A stretch of DNA of 9,057 bases, from positions 1 through 9,057 of the forward strand of contig CAYXBG010000072.1 of assembly GCA_964463145.1 (NCBI GenBank), given 5' to 3'. The notes under the pieces were generated by a model. That model was not told where the DNA came from and did not search any database. It worked only from the letters and a program-made list of their open reading frames with translations. Positions 1 to 8,482 of this stretch are shown here, one piece after another. The DNA is from CAYXBG01 sp964463145 (GTDB taxonomy: Bacteria; Acidobacteriota; UBA6911; RPQK01; CBDAPI01). Within the stretch, counting starts at the first letter, position 1; every line of letters starts with the position of its first letter. Both the position numbers and the translations under genes were made by a program.

Positions 1-692
1 CAACCATCGCAAAGCGAGTCTGCTAGTTTAGGAAGCTTTTTCACTAGTTCTTGGCAGGCAGTGATTTTGCAATCCAAGATGCGCAAGGGATTTGTTTTTG
101 CACGAGCTTGGCACTGATTACAGAAGCCATCTATTAGAGGCCTCAGGCTTTTTTGCAGTTTTTCCAAGTAATTCGGACGGCAATTACTATCCCCGACGGA
201 ATTCACTACGATTTGAAAATTATCCAGGCCTAATTCGGACAGAAGTCGAGTTAGCATGTGAAGTACCTCGGCTTCAATTGCAGGGCTTTCCGATCCGATT
301 ACTTCTGCACCAATTTGATGGAACTGTCGGTAGCGCCCTTTTTGGGGACGTTCGTGACGGAACATTTGCCCGATGTAGTAGAGGCGCTCGATTTTGCTAG
401 AGTGTCCCAATTTGTGTTGAAGATAAGATCTTACTACGGGAGCTGTTCCTTCAGGTCGCAAGGTCATGCTGCGCCCTTTACTTCCCGGCAGCGAGTACAT
501 TTCTTTCTGAACAATGTCCGTAGCAGCTCCTATGCTTCTGCTAAACAGGTCTGTCCACTCGAGAATTGGAGTCCTTATTTCAGAAAAACCATACCTAGGG
601 AAAATCCGTCGTGCGGAATTTTCGATGCGTTGCCACAGTTCTACATTGCCAGGAAGAATGTCGTGAGTGCCTTGAACGGTTTTTATAGCCAT
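1..692 (-). CDS. hisS: Histidyl-tRNA synthetase, N-terminal part (3' end off window)
   Basis: Class II aminoacyl-tRNA synthetase that charges tRNA-His with histidine in the cytoplasm. The 230 visible residues start MAIKTVQGTHDILPG, the hallmark N-terminus of bacterial HisRS. Motif 1 lies around residues 36-66 (FSEIRTPILEW, then TDIVQKEMY). Motif 2 begins at LRPEGTAPVVR (78-88) and continues through MFRHERPQKGRYRQFHQIG (110-128). The histidine-binding motif (LVRGLDYY-type), motif 3 and the anticodon-binding domain would follow past position 1, so roughly half of the usual 420-430 residues is present. The start is the ATG at 690-692; no Shine-Dalgarno sequence precedes it, but the family N-terminus fixes it. 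The sodium symporter lies 126 bases upstream on the same strand. No frameshift is seen in the visible part. Confidence 0.97.
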   Translation of the reverse strand, partial: MAIKTVQGTHDILPGNVELWQRIENSARRIFPRYGFSEIRTPILEWTDLFSRSIGAATDIVQKEMYSLPGSKGRSMTLRPEGTAPVVRSYLQHKLGHSSKIERLYYIGQMFRHERPQKGRYRQFHQIGAEVIGSESPAIEAEVLHMLTRLLSELGLDNFQIVVNSVGDSNCRPNYLEKLQKSLRPLIDGFCNQCQARAKTNPLRILDCKITACQELVKKLPKLADSLCDG

Positions 693-710
693 AACAAAAT
701 CAGACTAGAC

Positions 711-716
711 ATTATA
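711..716 (-). promoter_or_regulatory. Candidate -10 element of hisS (TATAAT)
   Basis: The minus strand reads a perfect TATAAT 18 bases before the hisS ATG. Transcription starting about 7 bases after it would give a 5' leader of only about 12 bases, consistent with the absence of a Shine-Dalgarno sequence. No good -35 hexamer is found at 16-18 bases upstream (the strand reads AAGCGC there), so this is a -10 match only. Confidence 0.35.
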
Positions 717-818
717 AACGTATAGACGCGAGCGCGCTTGCAGGGATTCTCGGAAGTCATTTGTCTATATGCAGCCTCGGTAGTTGAGAGTGGTGAATGT
801 CACAGGATGCGAGTTCTT

Positions 819-2288
819 CTAACGCCTACTTGTTCGGTAGGCATAGAATCTTTCGGTGAAAGCACCAACAAGGATTGTCGAGAGAGATCCAATCAGGATA
901 TACCATGTCCACGCAAGATTGGGGAGTATGCCCCAAGCATAGACTTTATTGAAGTGTACCAATAACACAGTGGTTAATCCTACTGTCATGCCAAGAAGTG
1001 CTGCTATTTCAGTATGGACACGGGTCCATTTGCCAAGCAAAAAGACCCCTAATACACATCCCATGATGACGCTGGGAATACTCAACCCAACCTCTACTAA
1101 TCCTCCCCAGTTTCGAGAAACTATTGCGATAGCGATTAGAATGATTCCCCAGCCTGCTGTGCATAATTGCGAGACACGCACGTAGTGTTTCTCGCTACGT
1201 CCAGGCGATAAATAAGGTCGGTAGAAGTCATTAACAGCAGATGATGAGAGTGAATTTAATGAGCTGCTCAGAGTTGACATAGCAGCAGCAAAGACGGCGG
1301 CTATGACCAAGCCAGAGATTCCCGGCGGCATTTGTTGGACAATGAAGATTGGGAATATGCTTTCGGCTCTTTCGACAGGTTGTTCTAGTGGGAAGTGCAT
1401 GTAGTATGTGTGCAACATGACTCCTATGAACAAAAACAAGGCGAATTGAGCTAAAACGATAAATCCACTTATTATCAGTGCTTGTTGTCCTCGTCTTTTC
1501 GTCCGGCAGGCGAGGTAGCGTTGAACCATCATCTGGTCGGTACCGTGTGTTGCGAAAGTAAAAGACGCCCCACCGATTAGTGCAGCCCAAAAAACGTAGG
1601 GATCCTGAAAAGAAAATGTGAAATCGAAAACCTGCATCTTACTTGCAGGCTGGGCAGCGGCTATAACTCCACTCAATCCACTAGGGATTTTAGCGAGTAG
1701 CACTACAAAGGCTATTGTCGCACCGAGGATATAGATTACCAGCTGTATAACGTCGTTCCACACTACAGCCGTCATTCCGCCGTAGAAGGTGTATATGATA
1801 GTGATGAGTCCGATGAGAAGAATGGTCCAGACCTCATCAAATTGAGTTACTAGGGACAAAACCAGTGCAGTTCCGAAGAGACGTACACCGTCGGCCAGTA
1901 CACGGTTGATTTGGAATAGGCCAGCCGAGAAATCCTTAACCCTTCTCCCGAAACGAAAAGTTAGTATTTCATAGGCACTTTGAATATCACCCTTAAAGTA
2001 AGATGGGAGGAGGATGGTACTGACTAGAATTTTCCCCAAAACGTACCCCATACCTAGTTGTAGAAAAGTCATTGTGCCACCGTATGAAATAGCGGGCACG
2101 CCAATGAATGTGAAAATGCTTGTCTCGGTCGCAACGATAGAAAGGCTCAATGCCCACCAAGGCAGCCTTCGGCCGGCCAGGAAATAATCATTAAGGGTCT
2201 GGGATTTCTTTCTAAGTAGAATTCCTAGAAGAGTTGTGGTGATTAGGTACACAAACAGTACAAGGTAGTCGATCGTGCTGAATCCCAT
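819..2288 (-). CDS. Sodium:solute symporter (SSS / SLC5 family)
   Basis: Inner-membrane permease of 489 residues that should couple solute uptake to the sodium gradient. It starts MGFSTIDYLVLFVYLI (TM1) followed by the family segment DYFLAGRRLPWWALSLSIVA (34-53). Other family signatures are YGGMTAVVWNDVIQ (169-182; the usual Thr of the WTD triplet is Asn), GTDQMMVQRYLACR (249-262), and the TM8 segment AAAMSTLSSSLNSLSSS (334-350). In that segment Ser338-Thr339 match the Na2-site pair S340/T341 of PutP. Hydrophobic segments suggest about 13 membrane helices, the usual number, and the length is normal. The GTDQ/QRYLACR variant is nearer the monocarboxylate/iodide/multivitamin branch than PutP, but the substrate cannot be read from sequence. 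The ATG start keeps TM1 intact. The gene is divergent from dacB and upstream of hisS; neither neighbour indicates a substrate. Confidence 0.93.
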   Translation of the reverse strand: MGFSTIDYLVLFVYLITTTLLGILLRKKSQTLNDYFLAGRRLPWWALSLSIVATETSIFTFIGVPAISYGGTMTFLQLGMGYVLGKILVSTILLPSYFKGDIQSAYEILTFRFGRRVKDFSAGLFQINRVLADGVRLFGTALVLSLVTQFDEVWTILLIGLITIIYTFYGGMTAVVWNDVIQLVIYILGATIAFVVLLAKIPSGLSGVIAAAQPASKMQVFDFTFSFQDPYVFWAALIGGASFTFATHGTDQMMVQRYLACRTKRRGQQALIISGFIVLAQFALFLFIGVMLHTYYMHFPLEQPVERAESIFPIFIVQQMPPGISGLVIAAVFAAAMSTLSSSLNSLSSSAVNDFYRPYLSPGRSEKHYVRVSQLCTAGWGIILIAIAIVSRNWGGLVEVGLSIPSVIMGCVLGVFLLGKWTRVHTEIAALLGMTVGLTTVLLVHFNKVYAWGILPNLAWTWYILIGSLSTILVGAFTERFYAYRTSRR

Positions 2289-2294
2289 TCCTCC
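2289..2294 (-). promoter_or_regulatory. Shine-Dalgarno-like GGAGGA abutting the symporter start
   Basis: The minus strand reads GGAGGA directly followed by the ATG at 2288, with no spacer, where 5-9 bases would be normal. The next usable in-frame start downstream would remove part of TM1, so the annotated ATG is still preferred. Confidence 0.4.
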
Positions 2295-2323
2295 ATACTT
2301 GATGCCGATTACTTTTTAGTCAA
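2295..2323 (-). promoter_or_regulatory. Candidate promoter of the symporter gene
   Basis: The minus strand has TTGACT (2318-2323, five of six matches to the -35 consensus), a 17-base spacer and AAGTAT (2295-2300). The latter keeps only the two most conserved -10 bases plus one more. Transcription from here would begin at or next to the ATG, leaving almost no leader. The weak -10 makes this tentative. Confidence 0.28.
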
Positions 2324-2387
2324 TGGTGGAGTGCAATGTACCGAAAATACTTCAGTGAGCTTTAGATAACCTCTGTTTGAGTACCGT

Positions 2388-3893
2388 ATGTTACTGTCCG
2401 TATATATGAGGTCGCCTGCCAGAAGTTCTGTAGGGCTTATTCTGGGTCTAGCGGTTTGTCATTTCTTCGTACTGACTGTTGCAGTTGGAGGTGATCTAGC
2501 CAGTCAGTTAAGGGTAGTTTTTGAAAATCCTGAGTACTCTCGTTCTTCGTGGGGCGTTAAGGTTCAGTCTGTTAGTAATGGAGAGAGTCTATTTGAGTTA
2601 AACGCCGAGAAATTACTAGTTCCCGCTTCTAACATGAAGCTCTTAACAGCTATATCGGCACTAGAATTGCTGGGTCCAGATTACCGGTACAGTACTAAAA
2701 TCAAAGCTTCTGGAAGGATAGAGGAGGGTACGTTAAAAGGTGACTTAATAGTTGTAGGAAGTGGGGATCCTACTCTAGGGGCCAGGCTTTCGAGTCCTGA
2801 TCCTTTGAAGTTTGAAGACGGGAGTCCACTTGCTGTATTTCTCGATTGGGTTCAAAGACTTAAAGATATAGGTATCAAAAGGATACAAGGCGACATCATT
2901 GGCAATGATGAGGTCTTTGGGGAGGGCGACCTGGGAAAGGGGTGGTCTTGGGACGATTTAGCATATGGTTACGCAGCTCCTATTGGGGGACTCCAATATA
3001 ACGAAAATATAGTTGTTCTCCAGGTAAATAGGCAGAGAAGTAGTTCGGGCGTTCCGGCTGTAGAGATGATCCCTCATTACCCGTCACTACAGATTAATAA
3101 TCTACTAACGTTTGTTCCCGGATGGAGGGAATGGGAGTACGATTTAGATCGGATAATGGGGGGGAGTGGGATTGTTCTTCGAGGATCTGTTCCTTCAGGT
3201 AAAGATAATCTATGGGTCACTGTTAGTGTCGAGAGGCCAGCAGAGTTTTTTCTGTCAACTCTTAAGCGAGTGATGTCCGATCAGGGAATTAAGATCGATG
3301 GTGTAGCCAGAGTATTGCCATCTGAGGCAAAACTTAAAAATGCGAGAACACTTTTTATTCATGAATCTCCAGACATTCGATTCATAGTTCGGATATTGCT
3401 CAAGATTAGTCAGAACCTCTATGCAGAAACCTTAGTTCGTACGATGGATCGGCGGCCTTTCGCTAAGACTTTCGAAAAGGGTAGGGAGGCCCTCGGTTTA
3501 GTCATGGAATATGCGGGTATATCTGAGGATTCCTATGTAATAGCAGATGGTTCAGGGCTCTCTCGGTACAATTTACTCACTCCAGAGGCCATTATCAGGC
3601 TACTCCAGTTTGCTTTTCTCCAACCTTACAGAGAAGATTTTTTTAAAGCTTTGCCTATAGCCGGGGTAGATGGCACCATTTCTCAACGACTTAGAGGTAC
3701 TGTGGCTGCCAGTAAAGTAAGGGCCAAAACAGGAAGCCTTGATCGTGTACGTTCCCTTTCTGGTTACGTTATGACTGATGATGGAGAGATCCTAGCTTTC
3801 TCGATGATCGTTAACAATTACGATGAGAGAGGGAAGGATGTGGAGGCTGTGCAGGATCTAGCACTGCAATATATGATTCGTTTTAGTAGGTAG
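2388..3893 (+). CDS. dacB: D-alanyl-D-alanine carboxypeptidase/endopeptidase (PBP4, peptidase S13)
   Basis: Periplasmic class C penicillin-binding protein that removes terminal D-Ala from muropeptides and cuts D-Ala-meso-DAP cross-links. It has 501 residues, near the usual 480-500. The three active-site motifs are present: SxxK as SNMK (81-84), SxN as SQN (341-343, in ISQNLYAETLVR), and KTG (447-449, in RAKTGSLDRVRSLSGY). The PBP4 segment DGSGLSRYNLLTPE (387-400) is also intact. The N-terminus is a signal peptide with a hydrophobic core about residues 15-33 and probable cleavage near residue 35. A Cys at 24 sits in LAVC, which does not make a good lipobox. No Shine-Dalgarno precedes the ATG at 2388 or the in-frame ATG at 2406 (residue 7); the latter would give a more conventional signal peptide beginning MRSPAR. 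It is divergent from the symporter and 151 bases before the riboflavin genes. Confidence 0.95.
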   Translation: MLLSVYMRSPARSSVGLILGLAVCHFFVLTVAVGGDLASQLRVVFENPEYSRSSWGVKVQSVSNGESLFELNAEKLLVPASNMKLLTAISALELLGPDYRYSTKIKASGRIEEGTLKGDLIVVGSGDPTLGARLSSPDPLKFEDGSPLAVFLDWVQRLKDIGIKRIQGDIIGNDEVFGEGDLGKGWSWDDLAYGYAAPIGGLQYNENIVVLQVNRQRSSSGVPAVEMIPHYPSLQINNLLTFVPGWREWEYDLDRIMGGSGIVLRGSVPSGKDNLWVTVSVERPAEFFLSTLKRVMSDQGIKIDGVARVLPSEAKLKNARTLFIHESPDIRFIVRILLKISQNLYAETLVRTMDRRPFAKTFEKGREALGLVMEYAGISEDSYVIADGSGLSRYNLLTPEAIIRLLQFAFLQPYREDFFKALPIAGVDGTISQRLRGTVAASKVRAKTGSLDRVRSLSGYVMTDDGEILAFSMIVNNYDERGKDVEAVQDLALQYMIRFSR

Positions 3894-3921
3894 ACGATCC
3901 GTCTATTCCCCACAAGAATGC

Positions 3922-3952
3922 CTGTTAAGGTACGGGTTCGCTCCGATAACAG
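3922..3952 (+). other. Hairpin in the leader upstream of riboflavin synthase
   Basis: CTGTTA (3922-3927) pairs with TAACAG (3947-3952), and inside it CGG (3933-3935 region) can pair with CCG (3943-3945) around a GTTCGCT loop. No T-tract follows, so it does not qualify as a standard intrinsic terminator of dacB. It could be an RNA processing or regulatory structure, or chance. Confidence 0.3.
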
Positions 3953-4000
3953 ATCTCAATTGGAGGCATAAGGGGAGGAGAAAACAGTACTTCTTGGTAC

Positions 4001-4015
4001 AGCATGATTTATGCT
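4001..4015 (+). other. Short hairpin upstream of riboflavin synthase
   Basis: AGCAT (4001-4005), loop GATTT, ATGCT (4011-4015) form a perfect 5-bp stem 30 bases before the riboflavin synthase ATG. There is no T-run. The conserved core of an FMN riboswitch was looked for in 3894-4044 and is not there. Confidence 0.22.
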
Positions 4016-4044
4016 CCAGTGAGGTTGCGTTAGAATAGGAAGGC

Positions 4045-5241
4045 ATGTTTACAGGAATCATTTCTGCTCAAGGTACCTTGATTGAGATAGAGTCTGGAGC
4101 GGTAGGGTCTACTCTCAGAATCAGGTGTCCACAAATAACTAGTGATCTATCAGTCGGAGCTAGTGTCAGCATCGACGGGATTTGCCTAACATTGATTACT
4201 TGTTCCGAGGAGGTATTTGAAGTGGAAGCGACTCCTGAGACACTGCGGTGCACGACTCTTGGAGACAGGCAGGTAGGGGATATTGTAAACCTCGAGCCGG
4301 CAGCTCGGATGCATGATTTTGTTGGGGGACACTTGGTACAGGGGCATGTAGATGGCAAGGGTTGTATAAAGGAAAGGCGTAAGGAAGGCAATTCAAATGT
4401 ATTTCGAATCGAGGCTCCCAAAAAGAGTATCTTGCGATATCTTGCGCACAAAGGAAGTGTAACCGTAAATGGAGTTAGCTTAACAATTTCCAGTCTAGAT
4501 TCTGAAGGATTCGAGGTTACTATTATTCCCCATACTGAGGAAGTGACCAGTTTTGGAGATCTTGGTGAGGGAGATCTGGTCAATTTGGAAGTGGATGTTC
4601 TGAGTAAGTATGTTGAGTCGCATGTAAAGCGGATAATGGCTACTGTTTTCCTGATCATTTTTTCATTAGGTGCTTGGCTTCCTGGTGCAGTTATCGAAAT
4701 GCAGCCCAATACAGTCCTGATCTATAACCGGACAAATCAGCTCGGAAGCAAAGAATTTGTTGTACGGGTAGCTCGATTCAAACCCGATGCCGTACTGGAA
4801 TGGGAATCATCTACAGATCAGGGCACAGTGCAGATTTATGGAGAGGCGCTGGAATCGGCAGAAGGGTTCACACTCTCGAGTCTATTCCAAGTCGGAATGC
4901 ACAATGATGCTAGGAAAGTCACAACTCTCTGGCTTTCCCGCTCTATGTTCGATAGAGCTCGATCCAAGGGATTTGTTGAGATCGATTACAATCGTGTTCC
5001 TCTTAGCATGAAAATGAGGGATTCTAGTAGGCAGAGGATTGTTGTAAATGGTAGGGAAGAAGAAGTAGATACGATAGTTCTCAGAGACAACCGTGGAGGG
5101 GAATGGTTATTGTTAGACGATCGAAATAATCCATTGGTATTACAATATAAATCGCCCTATTTTGAGAGTCGATTGATGAGGATTTTGAATACTGGACAAG
5201 AGAAGCTTAGGTGGATTAAAACTCTACCACCCATTAGATAG
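4045..5241 (+). CDS. ribE: Riboflavin synthase (alpha) with in-frame C-terminal membrane segment and unknown domain
   Basis: Residues 1-197 are a riboflavin synthase, which dismutates two 6,7-dimethyl-8-ribityllumazine to riboflavin and the pyrimidinedione. Barrel 1 runs from MFTGI through SIDGICLTL (42-50) and GGHLVQGHVDG (94-104). Barrel 2 holds KGSVTVNGVSLTI (136-148), IPHTEEVTS and VNLEVDVLSKYVE (179-191). All residues known as catalytic in E. coli are present with an offset of one: Phe2, Cys47, His101, Lys136, Ser145, Asp184. The family normally stops at about 195-215 residues. Here the frame stays open to 398: basic HVKRI, a hydrophobic stretch (about 198-215, MATVFLIIFSLGAWLPGA), then about 180 residues rich in predicted beta strands that I do not recognise. 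AGGAAGG at 4037-4043 precedes the ATG. A true fusion, or two genes whose separating stop was lost or mis-sequenced, are both possible. ribB follows after 31 bases, probably as one operon. Confidence 0.93.
   Translation: MFTGIISAQGTLIEIESGAVGSTLRIRCPQITSDLSVGASVSIDGICLTLITCSEEVFEVEATPETLRCTTLGDRQVGDIVNLEPAARMHDFVGGHLVQGHVDGKGCIKERRKEGNSNVFRIEAPKKSILRYLAHKGSVTVNGVSLTISSLDSEGFEVTIIPHTEEVTSFGDLGEGDLVNLEVDVLSKYVESHVKRIMATVFLIIFSLGAWLPGAVIEMQPNTVLIYNRTNQLGSKEFVVRVARFKPDAVLEWESSTDQGTVQIYGEALESAEGFTLSSLFQVGMHNDARKVTTLWLSRSMFDRARSKGFVEIDYNRVPLSMKMRDSSRQRIVVNGREEEVDTIVLRDNRGGEWLLLDDRNNPLVLQYKSPYFESRLMRILNTGQEKLRWIKTLPPIR
4636..5241 (+). other. C-terminal extension of the riboflavin synthase ORF; possible separate exported protein
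   Basis: This stretch could be its own gene starting at ATG 4636 (MATVFLIIFSLGAWLPG, 201 residues), or further upstream in frame at GTG/TTG codons near 4585-4593, which would add the basic HVKRI before the hydrophobic core as in a signal peptide. No good Shine-Dalgarno precedes 4636 (CGGAT only). Bases 4634-4638 read TAATG, the classic stop-start overlap, with the TAA in the +1 frame relative to ribE. After the hydrophobic segment come mostly alternating polar/hydrophobic strands, then TLWLSRSMFDRARSKG (294-309 of the ORF) and GGEWLLLDDRNNPLVLQY (351-368). There are no Cys residues, so no disulfides. Overall it looks like a soluble beta-rich periplasmic domain. Family unknown. Confidence 0.5.
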
Positions 5242-5258
5242 CTATCTTGTTGGAGATC

Positions 5259-5265
5259 GGAAGGA
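5259..5265 (+). promoter_or_regulatory. Shine-Dalgarno that sets the ribB start
   Basis: GGAAGGA is followed by 7 bases and then ATG 5273, an ideal distance. The in-frame TTG at 5267 lies only one base after the site and is a poorer choice. Confidence 0.6.
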
Positions 5266-5272
5266 CTTGAGA

Positions 5273-6418
<1,146 letters not shown>

Positions 6419-6432
6419 GTGTATGAGGGGGA

Positions 6433-8382
6433 TTAGTGGGACATTAGACGATAGCGCAGGCCGAACCTTGCATAGAGTCCCGGGTCAGGAAACCCAACGA
6501 ACTGATGGAATTTGGAATTAAATAGATTGTCAATGCGGGTGAAGAGGCTAACAGCCTCATTGGCTTGGTAGGTTACTCCAAGTGATGACGTGTTGTAGCC
6601 ACTGACTCGGGTTCGCTCGGGAACAGGTACTTGGAAGTCGAATCTCTCCCCAATCCAAGTATTTTTGAAATTAATTCGCCATTGATAATGAGGGCGCCAA
6701 TCCAGATGAAGTCCACCTCTCCAGCCTGGTCGATCTCTTAAGGGTTCAGTGGTTCCGATAATTTCTGTATCTACATAAGCAACATGTCCACCGAACTGTA
6801 GGAAGTCTGATAGTGTGTTATTTATTCCTATTTCAATACCTTTGCTGGTTACTTCCAAGCGATTTACGAGCTGGAAAAGCTCAGGACTGAAATCAATTAG
6901 ATTTTTGAATGTGTTGTTGAAATAGGAAACACTGATAAGGCCAAGGAGACCTTCTGTAGGCTGTTCCAGTCCGATGTCGAATCCTGTGCTAGTTTCCGGC
7001 CTGAGATTTGGATTACCCACATTGGGTTCCCCTAGTGCAAAGAATGAGGGTAGCTTAAATCCTTCTCCCCAGCTTGTCTTGATACGCGTACCTCGATTTC
7101 CAAATTGCAGACTACCTCCCAATCGAGGGGAAATTTCGTAGTCGGCATCATCACTGTTGTCTATTCGAAACCCAGCATCGAATTGATAACGTCCCTGTAC
7201 AAAGCGAAGTTCTCCACCGCCTGACCAAGTTTGACGGTCTAGACTGAAAGGTGCCGGATACTGTTTAGCTATCAAGGTTTCCACGTCGGCTGTCTCATGC
7301 TTCAGAGATATATCTGTTCCAATTTGGAATCCAAATCCGAGGTCCCATACATTGGTGAATGTGACTCGCGTTCTCTCGAAATCGCTTTTGGAATCGAGAG
7401 GAGGCTGAGCTGCTGCTGTGGGGGGGATTGCGTCTAATATCGCCGGTGTCTGAGAGTGATCCAGTCGATCATAGTAGTCAAAATTGATCTTATAGAACCA
7501 GGTTGGGGAGATCTGATGCTGCCAGGCTAGCCCTAGAATCCCTTCCTGCACGTCACTATGTTTGGGTTCTCTCAGAAGAGAGAATTCTGGTCCGCCACCG
7601 TTAGGAGGAAAGCTATTGGTAGTCCGGTCATGTAAGCGGAACACTAGATCTATTGAGGTGGTATCACTTGGTGAGACGCCACTTTTAACTGATAGCTGCG
7701 TACTTTCGAAGTTATCGTTCTCTACTTGTTCTCCAATTTCAAAATGACTAATAGAAGCGGCGTAGTTCCAGGCCTTAAAGCTTCCAGAAGTCCTGATGCC
7801 AACTTCCCAATTCTGGAAATTGCCTCCTTGGACATTGAGCAGAGTATTTGGCGTGCCTTGTCCTTTCCGTGAAATTATGTTGAGGGCACCTCCAATTGCT
7901 TCTGATCCATGGCGGGATGAGATTGGGCCTCGAATAATCTCTATACGTTCAACATTTTCTAAATGCAGAGTGGCCAGATCAAAGGAGCCTCCAAGCAGGT
8001 TAGTCGGGTCATTTACAGGAATCCCATCCAACAGGATGAGAGTGAAATTAGGATCTCCTCCTCTGATAGAAGCTGTTGTCAATCCTCCTCGCGATCCAGC
8101 CTGTGAAGCATGGAGGAACGGTGTGTGCTGGAGGAGGTCGAATACGGTAGTGGCTTGACTGGATTCAATTTCATCCCGACTTATCATGGCCACTGATGCG
8201 GACACTTCGCTTAGAGGCACTGCATCTGTTGCAACAGTCACAACTACAGATTCTGGTTGGGGAGCTTTCGGGGAGGGGAGGGTTGTCCCCTGGCTAATCA
8301 CATCAGAAAGGATCGAGGCTGCAACAAGGCATGTACTTAAGAGAAGCCTTACTTGAGGTTTCCGTAGTTGAGAGTCGTCCAT
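6433..8382 (-). CDS. TonB-dependent outer-membrane receptor, BtuB-like
   Basis: Outer-membrane active transporter of 649 residues, powered through TonB-ExbB-ExbD. A signal peptide has Arg/Lys at 7, 8 and 12 and a hydrophobic core about 13-25. A TonB-box-like ESVVVTVA occupies 44-51. The plug domain spans about 50-174 and includes SIRGGDPNFTLILLDGIPVN (105-124) and ERIEIIRGPISSRHGSEAIG (145-164). The rest is the 22-strand barrel, with the SWGEGFKLPSFF and NPNLRPETSTGFDIGLEQ signatures. It ends with RIDNLFNSKF, GFPDPGLYARFGLRYRL and then MSH, so three residues follow the usual terminal beta strand. The GFPDPG...GLRYRL ending and overall length resemble cobalamin receptors (BtuB), but siderophore receptors share much of this, so substrate is open. 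No Shine-Dalgarno precedes the ATG, and no B12 box or cobalamin riboswitch is visible in the 100 bases upstream. The small secreted protein gene lies upstream on the same strand. Confidence 0.93.
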   Translation of the reverse strand: MDDSQLRKPQVRLLLSTCLVAASILSDVISQGTTLPSPKAPQPESVVVTVATDAVPLSEVSASVAMISRDEIESSQATTVFDLLQHTPFLHASQAGSRGGLTTASIRGGDPNFTLILLDGIPVNDPTNLLGGSFDLATLHLENVERIEIIRGPISSRHGSEAIGGALNIISRKGQGTPNTLLNVQGGNFQNWEVGIRTSGSFKAWNYAASISHFEIGEQVENDNFESTQLSVKSGVSPSDTTSIDLVFRLHDRTTNSFPPNGGGPEFSLLREPKHSDVQEGILGLAWQHQISPTWFYKINFDYYDRLDHSQTPAILDAIPPTAAAQPPLDSKSDFERTRVTFTNVWDLGFGFQIGTDISLKHETADVETLIAKQYPAPFSLDRQTWSGGGELRFVQGRYQFDAGFRIDNSDDADYEISPRLGGSLQFGNRGTRIKTSWGEGFKLPSFFALGEPNVGNPNLRPETSTGFDIGLEQPTEGLLGLISVSYFNNTFKNLIDFSPELFQLVNRLEVTSKGIEIGINNTLSDFLQFGGHVAYVDTEIIGTTEPLRDRPGWRGGLHLDWRPHYQWRINFKNTWIGERFDFQVPVPERTRVSGYNTSSLGVTYQANEAVSLFTRIDNLFNSKFHQFVGFPDPGLYARFGLRYRLMSH

Positions 8383-8443
8383 GATGAAAGTCGAGTTGGA
8401 AAGACAGCTATCACTTGATCAGCAGTTGAGATGTTTCCAAGTA

Positions 8444-8480
8444 CTATCTTCCTCTCGTCTGGAGTGTGAGGAAAGGATAG
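8444..8480 (-). terminator. Hairpin between the small secreted gene and the TonB receptor
   Basis: CTATC+TTCCTC (8444-8454) pairs with GAGGAA+GATAG (8468-8480), an 11-bp stem with a two-base bulge and a 13-base loop. It begins two bases after the stop of the small gene on the minus strand. That strand has no T-tract after the stem. The plus strand reads GTTTATTTAT after it, so as a terminator it fits better on the plus strand, where no gene runs towards it. It may be an attenuator, an mRNA-stability stem, or a processing site separating the two messages. Confidence 0.35.
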
Positions 8481-8482
8481 GT

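Noticed and set aside
258..725. 155-codon plus-strand open frame over hisS
   Set aside because: The minus strand encodes an unmistakable histidyl-tRNA synthetase there; the plus frame is its shadow.
2447..2461. Lipobox at Cys24 of the dacB product
   Set aside because: The residues before Cys are LAV; a Val at -1 is not accepted by lipoprotein signal peptidase, and a standard signal peptide explains the N-terminus.
3931..3952. tRNA T-arm-like sequence (CGGGTTCGCTCCG)
   Set aside because: No acceptor, D or anticodon arm can be built around it within the 151-base gap.
4004..4033. Nine-codon ORF (MIYAPVRLR) before ribE as a leader peptide
   Set aside because: It has no Shine-Dalgarno at a usable distance and no run of regulatory codons; such short ORFs arise by chance.
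3894..4044. FMN riboswitch before the riboflavin genes
   Set aside because: The conserved aptamer core sequences are not found; only unrelated short stems are present.
4068..4709. 213-codon open frame antisense to riboflavin synthase
   Set aside because: It lies fully opposite a gene whose catalytic motifs are all recognisable, its product is rich in Ser/Thr/Pro with no recognisable motif, and it has no plausible ribosome site.
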